Shown here in pieces: positions 7,603 to 17,169 of a DNA stretch of 59,377 nt; the first letter of the stretch is position 1, and each line of letters begins with the position of its first letter. Under the pieces are notes generated by a model. It worked only from the letters and a program-made list of their open reading frames with translations, ran no database searches and was not told the origin of the DNA. The translations under genes were made by a program, and so were the position numbers. Origin of the DNA: Pseudomonadota bacterium (GTDB lineage Bacteria > Pseudomonadota > Gammaproteobacteria > Steroidobacterales > Woeseiaceae); NCBI GenBank assembly GCA_022563255.1, contig JADFNS010000020.1:1-59377 (forward strand), written 5' to 3'.

Positions 7603-10191
7603 TCAGAACAGCGATTCGGACTCGTCGTCCGCTTCGTCTTCAGGTTCGGGATCTATTCCCGCTGCGTTATTGAAGGGGTCGAAAATACCTTCGAGGCGCT
7701 CGCAGTCCGGGACATGGCCCTCACGAAATACCTCGAAGGTCCAGTTGTCCTGTCCAGCGCGTGCCGGGCAGCCGGTCTTGCGATCAATTCGTACTGACAC
7801 AATACCTTCCGGCATAGGCATCTGGTGATCGGGTACGCCGGCGAGCGCAATGCGGGAAAACTCGATCCAGATCGGCAGCGCCGTTCTTGAGCCCTCTTCG
7901 CCGGGCCCTAAAGGCAGGTCGTCGTCGTAACCCACCCAGACGATCGTAGCAAGGTCTGCATTAAAGCCGCCAAACCAGGCGTCACGTCGATCGTTCGACG
8001 TGCCGGTTTTGCCGGACAAGTCTTTGCGTCCGAGGACCATGGCTTTGCGACCGGTACCGCGGCGCACCACATCACGCATCATGTCCTGCACGATGAAAGC
8101 GTTTTGCGGACTGATGGACTGCGGTGCGAGATTGACTTGATCGAAAAGCTCCGGCGCGATCGCGGCGTCGGGTCGATACGACAACACAACGTCGGCTATC
8201 TCTTCGAGCGTTAGCGCTCCGAACGGCAAATTACCGGAGTCCCGTGCGCCGGCGCTTTCCACCGGCACGCATTCATCGCAGACGATGGCGGGCTCTGCCC
8301 GATACAGCGGTTCCCCTTCAGGACCGAAGATTGCATCGATGACATAGGGAGTGATTGCGTGTCCACCGTTCGCGAGCATCGCGTAGCCTTGTGCCATATC
8401 CAGCGGGGACACTTGCCCGCCGCCAAGCGCGAGAGAGCCATTGCGCGGTAAAGCCGCATCGCCAAAACCGAACTTCGCGATGTGGCGCACGGCATTTCCG
8501 ATGCCGGTCTCAAAGAGCAGCAAGCGCACCGACACCAGGTTCATGGACCGCACGAGCGCTTCTCGCATCCTGGTTGGCCCGTAGAAGCGACCGCTGTAGT
8601 TGATCGGGCGCCAAACAGCCTCAAGCTCCGCGGAGCTGATCACAACAGGGGCATCGAGGATGACGGTGGCCGCCGTATTGCCGTGTTCGAGCGCTGCGGA
8701 ATATATGAAGGGTTTGAACGAAGAACCGGGCTGCCGGTAAGCCTGGCGGGCGCGGTTGAACTTGCTGATCGTATAGTCGAAGCCGCCGGTCAGAGCGGTT
8801 ATTGCGCCGTCGAAGGGGTCGAGTGAAACGACGGCGCCCTGCGCTTCGGGAACCTGCGCCAATGCCCAGCTCTGGTTGGCCGTGGGCATCACATAGATAA
8901 CGTCGCCAATGGCCAGCACGTCGGCCGCGAATTCCGGCGCCGGCCCGCTGGATTCACGATCGATAAATGGCTTCGCCCATTTGATGCCGGCCCATGGCAA
9001 CGTGGTTTCGTTGCCGTCGCGGAACAGGATCGTCACGGTATTGACTTCAGAAATCGCTGTAACGAGCGCCAACGACAGGCCACCAGGCGCGTATTCGTTC
9101 AGCGGCTCGAGAATCTCGGCAGGCCAGGTGTTGCGCGGTAACGCGAGTATTTCTTCGCTGAGCGCCACTCGAGTGTGCGGGCCCTTGTAGCCGCGGCGGC
9201 GCGTGAATTCAAGCAGACCGTTTCGCAGCGAATAATTGGCTGCCTGTTGCATGCGGGAGTCCAGCGACGTAATAACCTGGTATCCGGCGGTATAGGTCTG
9301 CTCGCCATAACGCTTGAGCATTTCGCTGCGAACCATTTCGGCGACGTACGGCGCATTCAGCTCGATAGCGGCTCCATGAAGACGCGATTCCATCGGGAAA
9401 GCCATAGCATCCTGAAGAGCGATGTCGTCAATGTACCCCAGGTCGTGCATGCGGCCCAACACATAGCTGCGACGCTCCTGCGCTTTTCCGGCGCTCGATA
9501 CGGGGTTGTAGCGGGACGGCGCTGGCAATACTCCCGCCAGCGTCGCCGCTTCGGCTTCATTCAGGCTTGCCAGGTCCTTGTTGAAATAGACCTGGGCAGC
9601 GGCAGCCACGCCGTAAGCGCGCTGTCCGAAAAACATCTTGTTCAGGAACAGCGCCATGATTTGTTCTTTCGTGAATTCCTGCTCGATCTTGTAAGCGAGA
9701 AACGCTTCGCGCAATTTGCGCGTGAATTTTTGCTCGCGGGTAAGAAAGTAGTCACGGGCGAGTTGCTGCGTCAGCGTACTGCCGCCGCTGGAAATATCGC
9801 CCGTCAGTAGCAATTGCACAAAGGCGCGCAGAACGCCGCGGTAGTCGATGCCCGGATGCACGAAGAAACGTTGGTCCTCCGCGGCCACGAAAGCATTGAC
9901 CACATGCGCCGGAACTTCTTCATAGGTCACGGGAATGCGGCGCCGTTCCCCGATTTCGCTGATCAGGTATCCATCGCGGCTGAATATGCGCAGCGGCACC
10001 TGCAGCGGGATGTGCCGAATGGTTTCCGCCGCCGGCAGACTGGGTTGGACGTAGTAATAGGCGCCGATGACTCCGGCGACGCCGCCGATGGTCCCGGTCG
10101 TGCCCAGACCGAGCGCCAGGATCAGTCCTCTGAGTATCCTTCTGCGTCGTATGTGACGTGGATTAGCTTTTTTTGGTGCTGAATTATGCAT
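7603..10191 (-). CDS. mrcA: penicillin-binding protein 1A, bifunctional murein synthase
   Basis: Class A PBP that polymerises and cross-links peptidoglycan at the periplasmic face of the inner membrane. 862 residues. A short basic N-terminus and one membrane anchor (about residues 22-48) are followed by the GT51 glycosyltransferase domain with the catalytic glutamate in EDQRFF (about 101) and GGSTLTQQLAR. An OB-like insert comes next, then the transpeptidase with SSFK (Ser near 488), SMN and KTGTSN (near 727). The C-terminus ends in an acidic tail. It is divergent from pilM, the same arrangement (ponA/pilM) as in pseudomonads. Confidence 0.96.
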   Translation of the reverse strand: MHNSAPKKANPRHIRRRRILRGLILALGLGTTGTIGGVAGVIGAYYYVQPSLPAAETIRHIPLQVPLRIFSRDGYLISEIGERRRIPVTYEEVPAHVVNAFVAAEDQRFFVHPGIDYRGVLRAFVQLLLTGDISSGGSTLTQQLARDYFLTREQKFTRKLREAFLAYKIEQEFTKEQIMALFLNKMFFGQRAYGVAAAAQVYFNKDLASLNEAEAATLAGVLPAPSRYNPVSSAGKAQERRSYVLGRMHDLGYIDDIALQDAMAFPMESRLHGAAIELNAPYVAEMVRSEMLKRYGEQTYTAGYQVITSLDSRMQQAANYSLRNGLLEFTRRRGYKGPHTRVALSEEILALPRNTWPAEILEPLNEYAPGGLSLALVTAISEVNTVTILFRDGNETTLPWAGIKWAKPFIDRESSGPAPEFAADVLAIGDVIYVMPTANQSWALAQVPEAQGAVVSLDPFDGAITALTGGFDYTISKFNRARQAYRQPGSSFKPFIYSAALEHGNTAATVILDAPVVISSAELEAVWRPINYSGRFYGPTRMREALVRSMNLVSVRLLLFETGIGNAVRHIAKFGFGDAALPRNGSLALGGGQVSPLDMAQGYAMLANGGHAITPYVIDAIFGPEGEPLYRAEPAIVCDECVPVESAGARDSGNLPFGALTLEEIADVVLSYRPDAAIAPELFDQVNLAPQSISPQNAFIVQDMMRDVVRRGTGRKAMVLGRKDLSGKTGTSNDRRDAWFGGFNADLATIVWVGYDDDLPLGPGEEGSRTALPIWIEFSRIALAGVPDHQMPMPEGIVSVRIDRKTGCPARAGQDNWTFEVFREGHVPDCERLEGIFDPFNNAAGIDPEPEDEADDESESLF

Positions 10192-10445
10192 AGTTAGTGG
10201 CGTTTCCGGCTGAACACCCCTGTTTTTAGGGGCGTTTACCCGCTTTATTAAGGGTTACGGTGATGTCCAGCCGATGTCAGGATTGTGGCTTTTTAATGGC
10301 ATAAGGCTTGTAGATTGGATTTCATGGCCGCTGATGATAGACGGCTCAGCCTGAAACCTGCAATAAAAAAAGAGTCTTATTCCGGGTCGAGCACTGGTTC
10401 ACGGAATATGTCCACAAAGCGGCTTTACCATGGAGATTCCCGGAT

Positions 10446-10461
10446 CGTGATCAAAGTCACG
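10446..10461 (+). promoter_or_regulatory. CRP/Vfr-like operator upstream of pilM
   Basis: CGTGATCAAAGTCACG has the CRP core GTGA-N6-TCAC intact, with one mismatch at each outer position of TGTGA-N6-TCACA. Its centre (10453.5) lies about 43 bases before the transcription start predicted from the -10 at 10485-10490, which is class II activator spacing. Confidence 0.55.
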
Positions 10462-10490
10462 TTTTATTTAACATTTTATTGATATATAGT
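10462..10490 (+). promoter_or_regulatory. candidate pilM promoter with weak -35
   Basis: TATAGT at 10485-10490 is a good -10. At 17 bases upstream there is only TTTTAT (10462-10467), a poor -35 directly abutting the CRP-like site, as expected for an activator-dependent promoter. The whole ponA-pilM gap (10192-10555) is AT-rich. Apart from this promoter and a small CCCCT/AGGGG hairpin at 10217-10232, I see nothing else definite in it. Confidence 0.45.
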
Positions 10491-10555
10491 TAAATCACTT
10501 GCTAAGGTCAGCCTTAGTTATGGCTCGCAACTTACCGACTTAGAAGGAAAAATAC

Positions 10556-11617
10556 GTGTTATTTGGCAAGAAAATACAACCATTGCTGGGCCTCGACATA
10601 ACAACGTCGTCGGTCAAGCTGATAGAGCTTTCAAAGAGCGGAAAGCGCTATCGCGTTGAGTCCTACTCAGCAGAGCCGACCCCCCCAAGCTCGGTAAACG
10701 AAAAAGCTATCGTCGACGCAAAAGCAGTTGGAGAGGCTATTCGCCGCGCAGTCAAACGCGCAGGGGCCAAGGCAACGGACGTAGCCGTTGCGATCAGCGG
10801 CGATGCCGCGATTACGAAAATCATTCAAATGCCCGCGAGCCTCTCGGCGAGAGATCTCGAGGGTCAGGTCGAAATCCAGGCGGATCAGTACATACCGTTT
10901 CCGATGGAAGAGGTCAGCTTCGATTTCGAGGTCATTGGTCCAAACGAGAAAGACCCCGAACTGATGGACGTTTTGCTGGTTGCGACCCGCACCGAGAATG
11001 TTGAGCAGCGTCAGGCTGCCGTTCGTGCCGCCGGACTCGAGACGCAGATTGTCGATGTTGAGGCCTTCGCGCTGGAGAACGCATGTCGTTTGTTAAGCCA
11101 CCAAATTCCTGACGGCGGCATAGGGCAGTCGGTCGCGGTCGTCGATATTGGCGCGAGCAGTACAACGTTCAGCGTGTTGCAAGACCTCAAGGTCATTTAC
11201 ACGCGGGATTTCAACTTCGGCGGACAGCAACTTACCGAGGAAATCATGCGGACCTACGGGTTGTCGATGGAAGACGCCGGCCGCGCCAAGAAGCAGGGCG
11301 GCTTGCCGAGCAACTATCAACCGGAAGTGCTCGAGCCCTTTATTGATGACATGACGCAGCAGGTCAGTCGCTCATTGCAGTTTTTCCTGGCATCCGGCGG
11401 CGGTCGCGAACAACCGGACATGATCCTGGTTTGCGGAGGCTGCGCAAATATACCCGGAATCGCGGATGTCATATCCAGCCGCGTGGGCATTCCAACAGAA
11501 GTTGGTGATCCGCTCGGACAGATGAAAATTTCGTCCAAAGCCAAAGCGCAGGGCGTACACAAAGACGCGACAGCGCTGCTTACTGCTTGTGGTCTTGCAC
11601 TGAGGAGTTTTGACTGA
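10556..11617 (+). CDS. pilM: type IV pilus assembly ATPase-like protein PilM
   Basis: Cytoplasmic actin-fold protein of the type IV pilus alignment complex; it binds the N-terminal tail of PilN. 353 residues. GLDITTSSVKLIEL near the N-terminus and VAVVDIGASSTTFSVL in the middle are the phosphate-binding loops of the FtsA/actin fold, and VCGGCANIPG is the third nucleotide-site element. It starts at GTG with AGAAGGAAAA just upstream. The stop shares one base with the pilN start. First gene of pilMNOPQ. Confidence 0.96.
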   Translation: MLFGKKIQPLLGLDITTSSVKLIELSKSGKRYRVESYSAEPTPPSSVNEKAIVDAKAVGEAIRRAVKRAGAKATDVAVAISGDAAITKIIQMPASLSARDLEGQVEIQADQYIPFPMEEVSFDFEVIGPNEKDPELMDVLLVATRTENVEQRQAAVRAAGLETQIVDVEAFALENACRLLSHQIPDGGIGQSVAVVDIGASSTTFSVLQDLKVIYTRDFNFGGQQLTEEIMRTYGLSMEDAGRAKKQGGLPSNYQPEVLEPFIDDMTQQVSRSLQFFLASGGGREQPDMILVCGGCANIPGIADVISSRVGIPTEVGDPLGQMKISSKAKAQGVHKDATALLTACGLALRSFD

Positions 11618-12183
11618 TGCCGCGTATTAACCTACTCCCCTGGCGCGAGGCGGAACGAAAACAGCGCCAGCGAGACTTCGGAGTTGCCACCGGGGGCGCT
11701 GTCGTCGCCGGGATCGCCGTGGTCATGGCGGCCGCATTCTTTTTTTCGAGCATGATTTCGGCGCAGGAAAACCGCAATCAGAGGTTGAACGACGAGATCG
11801 TAGAACTCGAGAAAAGCATTAAAGAGATCGACGGCCTGGAGCGGCAAAAGGAACGGCTGCTGGCGCGCATGGACATCATCGAGCAACTGCAGCAGAGCCG
11901 CCCGGAAATTGTCCATCTGTTTGACGAACTGGTGCGTCAACTTCCCGAGGGCGTGTACCTGACGGGCATGAAACAAACCGGTTCACGAGTCGAAATTCGT
12001 GGCGTCGCACAGTCCAGCACCCGCGTGTCCGCGTTGATGCGTCAGATCGATGCGTCAAAGTGGTTGACAGATCCTGAAGTCGAAAGGGTTGAGACGACGC
12101 AGTCAGGCGCATCTCGTCAGTCCGAGTTTGTTGTTTATCTGAAACAGGTTCGTTTCAACGATGATTCGGAGGACGACACATGA
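11617..12183 (+). CDS. pilN: type IV pilus assembly protein PilN
   Basis: Inner-membrane component of the pilus alignment subcomplex, 188 residues. The conserved N-terminal MPRINLLPWRE is the cytoplasmic tail that PilM binds. A single membrane helix spans about residues 26-48. A coiled-coil segment follows (about 50-85), then a periplasmic ferredoxin-like domain. Its stop overlaps the pilO start by 4 bases. Confidence 0.96.
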   Translation: MPRINLLPWREAERKQRQRDFGVATGGAVVAGIAVVMAAAFFFSSMISAQENRNQRLNDEIVELEKSIKEIDGLERQKERLLARMDIIEQLQQSRPEIVHLFDELVRQLPEGVYLTGMKQTGSRVEIRGVAQSSTRVSALMRQIDASKWLTDPEVERVETTQSGASRQSEFVVYLKQVRFNDDSEDDT

Positions 12184-12785
12184 ATCTCGTTGAAGAACTC
12201 AAGAGCCTGGACGCGAACGACGTCGGTCGCTGGCCGTTCGCATTTCGTGTGGCGGTCATCGCGATTGTATTTTTTGTCGTCGTTGGTCTCGGTGTTTACT
12301 GGACCATTATTGGGGATCGGGCGCCGACGCTCAAGCGCGCCCAAAGTGACGAACAACAGCTGCGCCTGACATTCGAAAACAAGCAACGCAAAGCCGCAAA
12401 CTACAACGCCTACAAAGAACAACTCGGACAGATCGAACAGTCATTCGGCACGATGCTCAGGCAGTTGCCGGGCGAGACGGAAATCCCAAGTTTGATCGTC
12501 GATATTTCCCAAACCGGCCTTGCTGCCGGGTTGCGGGAAAAACTGTTTGTTCCGCAGCCTGAAATACCGAAAGATTTTTATGCGGAGAAACCGATCAAGA
12601 TCAGGCTGACTGGCGGATACCATGAGATTGGCAACTTCGTCAGCGGCATCGCAGCACTACCGCGAATCGTGACATTGCACGACATCACGATCACGCCGGA
12701 GGGGGAGGGCTCGGGCTCATACGACAACCTGAGCATGGAAGTGACTGCTCAGACCTATCGTTATCTTGATGAGGAGGCAGAATAA
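12180..12785 (+). CDS. pilO: type IV pilus assembly protein PilO
   Basis: Inner-membrane partner of PilN, 201 residues. It has a short cytoplasmic N-terminus, one membrane helix at about residues 20-43, a coiled coil (about 50-90) and a periplasmic domain containing IKIRLTGGYHEIGNFVSGIA, which is typical of PilO. It overlaps pilN by ATGA and is followed one base later by pilP. Confidence 0.95.
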   Translation: MNLVEELKSLDANDVGRWPFAFRVAVIAIVFFVVVGLGVYWTIIGDRAPTLKRAQSDEQQLRLTFENKQRKAANYNAYKEQLGQIEQSFGTMLRQLPGETEIPSLIVDISQTGLAAGLREKLFVPQPEIPKDFYAEKPIKIRLTGGYHEIGNFVSGIAALPRIVTLHDITITPEGEGSGSYDNLSMEVTAQTYRYLDEEAE

Positions 12786-12786
12786 A

Positions 12787-13308
12787 ATGCGCACATGTCT
12801 CACTCTTAAATATTGTTTGTTACTGGCGCTGACAAGCTTGGGTCTCGCCGCGTGCGGCGGCGATATGGATGAACTCGACCGGTACATAAATAAAATCAAG
12901 GCACGCCCGGGTGGTCGTATTGAGCCCTTGCCGGAAATTTTGCCGTACGAAGTCTTCACTTATATAGCCGATGCGCAGGGTCTGCGTTCGCCATTTCGCC
13001 CGGATACCCCGCAATCGATCGGTGTTGGCGGCGCTCGCCCGGATCTGGAGCGCAGTCGCGAGTATCTCGAAAGCTTTCCGCTGGATACGCTGGGGATGGT
13101 GGGCACGCTGGATATCGGCGATACGATGTACGGTTTGGTACGAACTTCGGACGGTTTGATTCACCGTGTCGTTCCCGGCAATTACCTGGGACAGAACGAC
13201 GGACGGATTACTGAAATTTCCGAATCAGAAATCGATTTGGTGGAAATTATTTCTGATGGTATTGGCGGCTACATTGAGAGAGATGCCGCGATTAGTCTTA
13301 CAGACTAA
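12787..13308 (+). CDS. pilP: type IV pilus lipoprotein PilP
   Basis: Inner-membrane-anchored lipoprotein that links PilNO to the PilQ secretin, 173 residues. The start is taken at 12787, just after the pilO stop, with GAGGAGG upstream in the end of pilO. A lipoprotein signal peptide ends in LAAC, with the modified cysteine near residue 20. The conserved DTLGMVGTL and the beta-rich C-terminal domain with VVPGNYLGQNDG are present. Confidence 0.95.
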   Translation: MRTCLTLKYCLLLALTSLGLAACGGDMDELDRYINKIKARPGGRIEPLPEILPYEVFTYIADAQGLRSPFRPDTPQSIGVGGARPDLERSREYLESFPLDTLGMVGTLDIGDTMYGLVRTSDGLIHRVVPGNYLGQNDGRITEISESEIDLVEIISDGIGGYIERDAAISLTD

Positions 13309-13336
13309 CGCCTGACTGGAACTGGGAGTTATAGGC

Positions 13337-15499
13337 ATGATGTTCAAATTCAATTCGACGGTCGGACGCAGAAATACCGCGATCAAACTGGCTGCATTGC
13401 TAATTTTCTGGGGCGTGGCAACGAGCGCTCAGGAAAGAAACCGGCTGCAGGACATTCAGGTGCAAAGTCTGCCCGGCAACCGTGTCGAGCTTAAGCTCAT
13501 TATGAGTGACGTGGCTCCCGAGCCGCTGACGTTTACCATTGAGAACCCTGCACGGATCGCACTGGACTTGCCGGATACTGCTCTCGGACTCACTTCGCGT
13601 CGCCGGGACGTCAATCTTGGGCCGCTGGACACAATTCTGACCGCAGAGGCTAATGGTCGCACGCGTGTGGTCTTGAATCTTGGCTCCATGGTTGAATACA
13701 CGACCAAGCGTAGCGGCAACGTACTGACCATCATTTTGGGCGATGGAGAAGAATACAGCGCAGAGACGATCCAGTTCGCCAGCGCATCGACTTCAGGCTC
13801 CCAGTCTTACGCAGTACCAGGCGGTCGCGCCATATCGAGCATAGACTTTCGTCGCACTCGCGATGGCGGTGGTCGTATTGTTGTGAGCCTGACGGATCCG
13901 TCAACGCCGGTGGATATTCGGCAGGAAGGCGGTCGGGTTGTGGCAGTATTCAAGAACACCAGTCTTCCGGCTGAGCTTATGCGACGTCTTGACGTTATGG
14001 ACTTCGCGACACCGGTTACGACAGTCGATGCGTTGCGCACCAATCTGGATACACGCATCGTGATTTCGGCTGACGGCAAGTATGAACAGCTCGCGTACCA
14101 GTCCGACAACGAGTTTACGATTGAAATCAATCCGGCGCCCGAAACGACGGACTCTCGGTCGAGTTTGTTCTCAGAAACCAAAGAGTACCACGGTCAACGT
14201 CTGACGTTGAATTTTCAGGACATCGAGACACGCGCCGTATTGCAGTTGCTGGCCGAAACCTCCGGCAAGAATATCGTCGTTTCCGACACCGTACAGGGCA
14301 ACGTGACGCTGCGGCTGCGCAACGTACCGTGGGATCAGGCGCTGGATATCGTTATGACGACGAAGGGCCTGGACATGCGCCAGAACGGCAATGTCATCAT
14401 GGTTGCACCGGCCGAGGAGATCGCTGCGCGTGAAACCGCTGATCTCGAGGCACAGCTCGCCATTAGCGAGTTGGAGCCGCTGTACTCGGAGTTTCTGCAG
14501 GTCAACTATGCGAAAGCAGGCGATCTTGCGTCACTGATAACGGCGGAAAGCGGCAATTCCATGATGACCGAGCGCGGCAGCCTCGGCGTCGATGCGCGCA
14601 CGAATACGCTTCTCATCACGGACACGGCGGAAAGTTTGCAGAACATTCGCCGCATGGTTCGTACACTGGATATTCCGATCAGGCAGGTGCTGATCGAGAC
14701 CCGGATTGTCGTTGTTAACGACGACTTTAGTCGCGACCTTGGCGTTCGCCTCGGGTTGTCGGCATTCAGAGAAAGCAATACGGGCCTGACGACCATCAGC
14801 GGAACTGGTGCTGGCACGGATACGATAATCAGCACCTATCTTACCAACCAGGCTGATCCGACAAGTACTGTTTTGCTCGAGTATCCGTCGCTCAATAATC
14901 GCTACAACATCAATCTTCCAATAGCCAACGCTGCAGGTCGCTTCTCGCTGGCGATTCTTGAGAACGACTATCTTATCGATCTTGAGTTATCGGCGCTCGA
15001 GGCAGAAGGTCGCGGCGAGATTATTTCTACACCTCGCGTAATTACTTCGAACCAGAGTGAGGCGATCATCAAACAGGGTGTGGAAATTCCGTACCAGCAA
15101 TCAGCGTCTTCAGGCGCCACGACTATCCAGTTCAAGGAAGCAGTGCTGGAGCTTATAGTGACGCCGCAAATCACGCCGGATAACAACATCATCATGGACC
15201 TGAAAGTCAGCAAAGACAGTGTTGGCGAAATCATCTCGACAGGTGGGTTGGGTGGTACGGTGCCAAGCATTGATACCCGCTCTGTGCAAACGCAGGTGCT
15301 GGTTGCCGATGGCCAAACCGTAGTTCTCGGCGGCATCTATGAGACAGAGCGTCGCGAGACGATCAAGAAAGTCCCGTTTCTCGGCGATATTCCGATACTC
15401 GGACGCTTGTTCAAGAGCACCCAAATTGTCGAGAACAAGGCCGAACTGCTGATCTTTGTTACACCACGCATTCTTTCGGAAGGCTCCAGCATTTACTAG
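13337..15499 (+). CDS. pilQ: type IV pilus secretin PilQ
   Basis: Outer-membrane secretin through which the pilus leaves the cell, 720 residues. A signal peptide (about residues 1-34) is followed by two AMIN domains (about 40-140 and 165-265), which bind peptidoglycan. A secretin/TonB short N-terminal domain (from about 285, LTLNFQDIETRAVLQLLAE) and an N1-type domain come next, then the secretin barrel with VLVADGQTVVLGGIY and VPFLGDIPILGRLF near the end. Last gene of the pil cluster; a strong terminator begins 25 bases after the stop. Confidence 0.97.
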   Translation: MMFKFNSTVGRRNTAIKLAALLIFWGVATSAQERNRLQDIQVQSLPGNRVELKLIMSDVAPEPLTFTIENPARIALDLPDTALGLTSRRRDVNLGPLDTILTAEANGRTRVVLNLGSMVEYTTKRSGNVLTIILGDGEEYSAETIQFASASTSGSQSYAVPGGRAISSIDFRRTRDGGGRIVVSLTDPSTPVDIRQEGGRVVAVFKNTSLPAELMRRLDVMDFATPVTTVDALRTNLDTRIVISADGKYEQLAYQSDNEFTIEINPAPETTDSRSSLFSETKEYHGQRLTLNFQDIETRAVLQLLAETSGKNIVVSDTVQGNVTLRLRNVPWDQALDIVMTTKGLDMRQNGNVIMVAPAEEIAARETADLEAQLAISELEPLYSEFLQVNYAKAGDLASLITAESGNSMMTERGSLGVDARTNTLLITDTAESLQNIRRMVRTLDIPIRQVLIETRIVVVNDDFSRDLGVRLGLSAFRESNTGLTTISGTGAGTDTIISTYLTNQADPTSTVLLEYPSLNNRYNINLPIANAAGRFSLAILENDYLIDLELSALEAEGRGEIISTPRVITSNQSEAIIKQGVEIPYQQSASSGATTIQFKEAVLELIVTPQITPDNNIIMDLKVSKDSVGEIISTGGLGGTVPSIDTRSVQTQVLVADGQTVVLGGIYETERRETIKKVPFLGDIPILGRLFKSTQIVENKAELLIFVTPRILSEGSSIY

Positions 15500-15523
15500 G
15501 CGGCTGATCCTCGAGTGGACAGT

Positions 15524-15552
15524 AAAGCCAACCCTCGGGTTGGCTTTCTCTT
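15524..15552 (+). terminator. Rho-independent terminator after pilQ
   Basis: AAAGCCAACCC (15524-15534), a 2-base loop and GGGTTGGCTTT (15537-15547) form a perfect 11-bp stem followed by CTCTTT. The stem is A-T rich at its base. It separates pilMNOPQ from aroK, which therefore needs read-through or its own promoter. Confidence 0.85.
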
Positions 15553-15573
15553 TGGAGTCCTCATAACTCGCTG

Positions 15574-16086
15574 ATGAAACACCCTAAGAACATTTTTCTC
15601 GTGGGGCCAATGGGCGCTGGCAAGTCTGCCGTTGGGCGCTACCTGGCGCGCGCGCTGCATCTGACGTTCGTCGATAGTGACGATGAGATCGAGTCCCGAA
15701 CCGGCGTAGACATCGCCTTTGTGTTTGAGAAGGAAGGGGAGTCGGGGTTTCGCAAACGCGAGGCAGACGTTATCGACGATCTGAGTAAAATGGATTCAGT
15801 GGTGCTGGCGACAGGCGGCGGCGCGGTGCTGGACGCCAATAATCGCAGTCGGCTTGGTGGGCGTGGTTTTGTTGTCTATCTGTACACTTCGGTGGACCAG
15901 CAGGTCGCGCGTACACAAAAAGGACGGGAGCGCCCGTTGCTTGAAAATAACGACGCCCACAGTACGCTTAAGGCGTTTCTGGACGCTCGCGACCCTTTGT
16001 ATCGCGAGATTGCGGACCTTGTGGTTGAGACCGACGGGCGCAAGGTAAAGTCCGTGGCGAATGAGATCATCGAACAGATCAGCTAA
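15574..16086 (+). CDS. aroK: shikimate kinase
   Basis: Phosphorylates shikimate at the 3-hydroxyl with ATP, step five of the chorismate pathway. 170 residues. The P-loop GPMGAGKS is at residues 11-18, the shikimate-binding DSDDEIE at about 31-37, the FRKRE element at about 57-61, and GGGAV at about 80-84. The nearest Shine-Dalgarno-like GGAG is 16 bases before the ATG, too far to be ideal, so translation initiation may be modest. It is followed by aroB after 9 bases, the usual pair. Confidence 0.96.
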   Translation: MKHPKNIFLVGPMGAGKSAVGRYLARALHLTFVDSDDEIESRTGVDIAFVFEKEGESGFRKREADVIDDLSKMDSVVLATGGGAVLDANNRSRLGGRGFVVYLYTSVDQQVARTQKGRERPLLENNDAHSTLKAFLDARDPLYREIADLVVETDGRKVKSVANEIIEQIS

Positions 16087-16095
16087 CCTGTGCGC

Positions 16096-17169
16096 ATGAG
16101 CGCAATTCGCACCATCAACGTTAGCCTCGGCGACCGAAGTTACCCGATTGTTATCGGCAACGGCCTGTTGAACGGTGGCTTCGACCTGACTGACTTTGTT
16201 CCGGGTTCCGATTGCCTGATCGTCAGCAACGACGTCGTCGCGCCATTGTACCGCGACCGACTTCTGCCCAATCTATCGGGCAAGGCGATTTCTACGCTGG
16301 ACCTTCCCGATGGCGAATCCCATAAGTCCATGGCGACGATGCGAACCGTGCTGGATCAACTGGTCAGCAAGGGGGCCAATCGCGACACGACAGTCATTGC
16401 GCTCGGTGGCGGCGTTGTCGGAGATATTGCGGGTTTCGCGGCGGCTTGTTACATGCGAGGCGTTGCTTTTATCCAGGTACCGACGACGCTGCTGGCGCAG
16501 GTGGATGCCTCGGTAGGCGGCAAGACGGGCGTGAATCACCCGCACGGCAAAAATCTGATCGGGGCTTTCCACCAGCCCCGGGTCGTGATGATCGATATCG
16601 ATACGCTAAGCACGTTGCCAGACCGGGAGTTAAGGGCCGGCCTGGCCGAGATCATCAAGTACGGGGCTATTTGCGATATCGATTTCTTTGCGTGGCTGGA
16701 GGAAAACATGGCGGCGCTGCTCGAGAGAGACACCGAAGCGCTGGTCTATGCGATCGGTCGTTCGTGCGAACTCAAGGCGCGTATTGTTGCGGACGATGAG
16801 CGTGAGTTGGGGCGTCGCGCAATACTGAACTTCGGCCACACGTTTGCTCACGCCATCGAGAATTGTCAGGGCTACGGAGAATGGTTGCATGGCGAAGCGG
16901 TCGCAGCCGGCATGGTTTTGGCGGCGAGTTTAAGTGACATTGCTGAGGCAGAGAATGAGCGCTTGCAGGCGCTTGTTGCGGCCGCAGGATTGCCGGTCAA
17001 AGCGCCTGCGATAGCAGTGGATGAATGGTTGCGCGCCATGGGACTGGATAAGAAGGTTCAGAACAAGCAATTACGCTTCGTATTGCTTGGGGCGTTGGGC
17101 GAGTCGATGCTTACATCTTCATACGATGCGGGCAAACTGCGACGTATTCTCGGCGGAAGCGCTGTATGA
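16096..17169 (+). CDS. aroB: 3-dehydroquinate synthase
   Basis: Zn/Co- and NAD-dependent enzyme forming 3-dehydroquinate from DAHP, step two of the chorismate pathway. 357 residues from the ATG at 16096; a GTG two codons earlier (16090) is the alternative. GGGVVGDIAGFAA binds NAD, and KTGVNHPHGKNLIGAF and NFGHTFAHAIE carry the active-site Lys and metal-binding histidines. The stop overlaps the dgt start by 4 bases. Together with aroK and the trp operon it supplies and uses chorismate. Confidence 0.96.
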   Translation: MSAIRTINVSLGDRSYPIVIGNGLLNGGFDLTDFVPGSDCLIVSNDVVAPLYRDRLLPNLSGKAISTLDLPDGESHKSMATMRTVLDQLVSKGANRDTTVIALGGGVVGDIAGFAAACYMRGVAFIQVPTTLLAQVDASVGGKTGVNHPHGKNLIGAFHQPRVVMIDIDTLSTLPDRELRAGLAEIIKYGAICDIDFFAWLEENMAALLERDTEALVYAIGRSCELKARIVADDERELGRRAILNFGHTFAHAIENCQGYGEWLHGEAVAAGMVLAASLSDIAEAENERLQALVAAAGLPVKAPAIAVDEWLRAMGLDKKVQNKQLRFVLLGALGESMLTSSYDAGKLRRILGGSAV

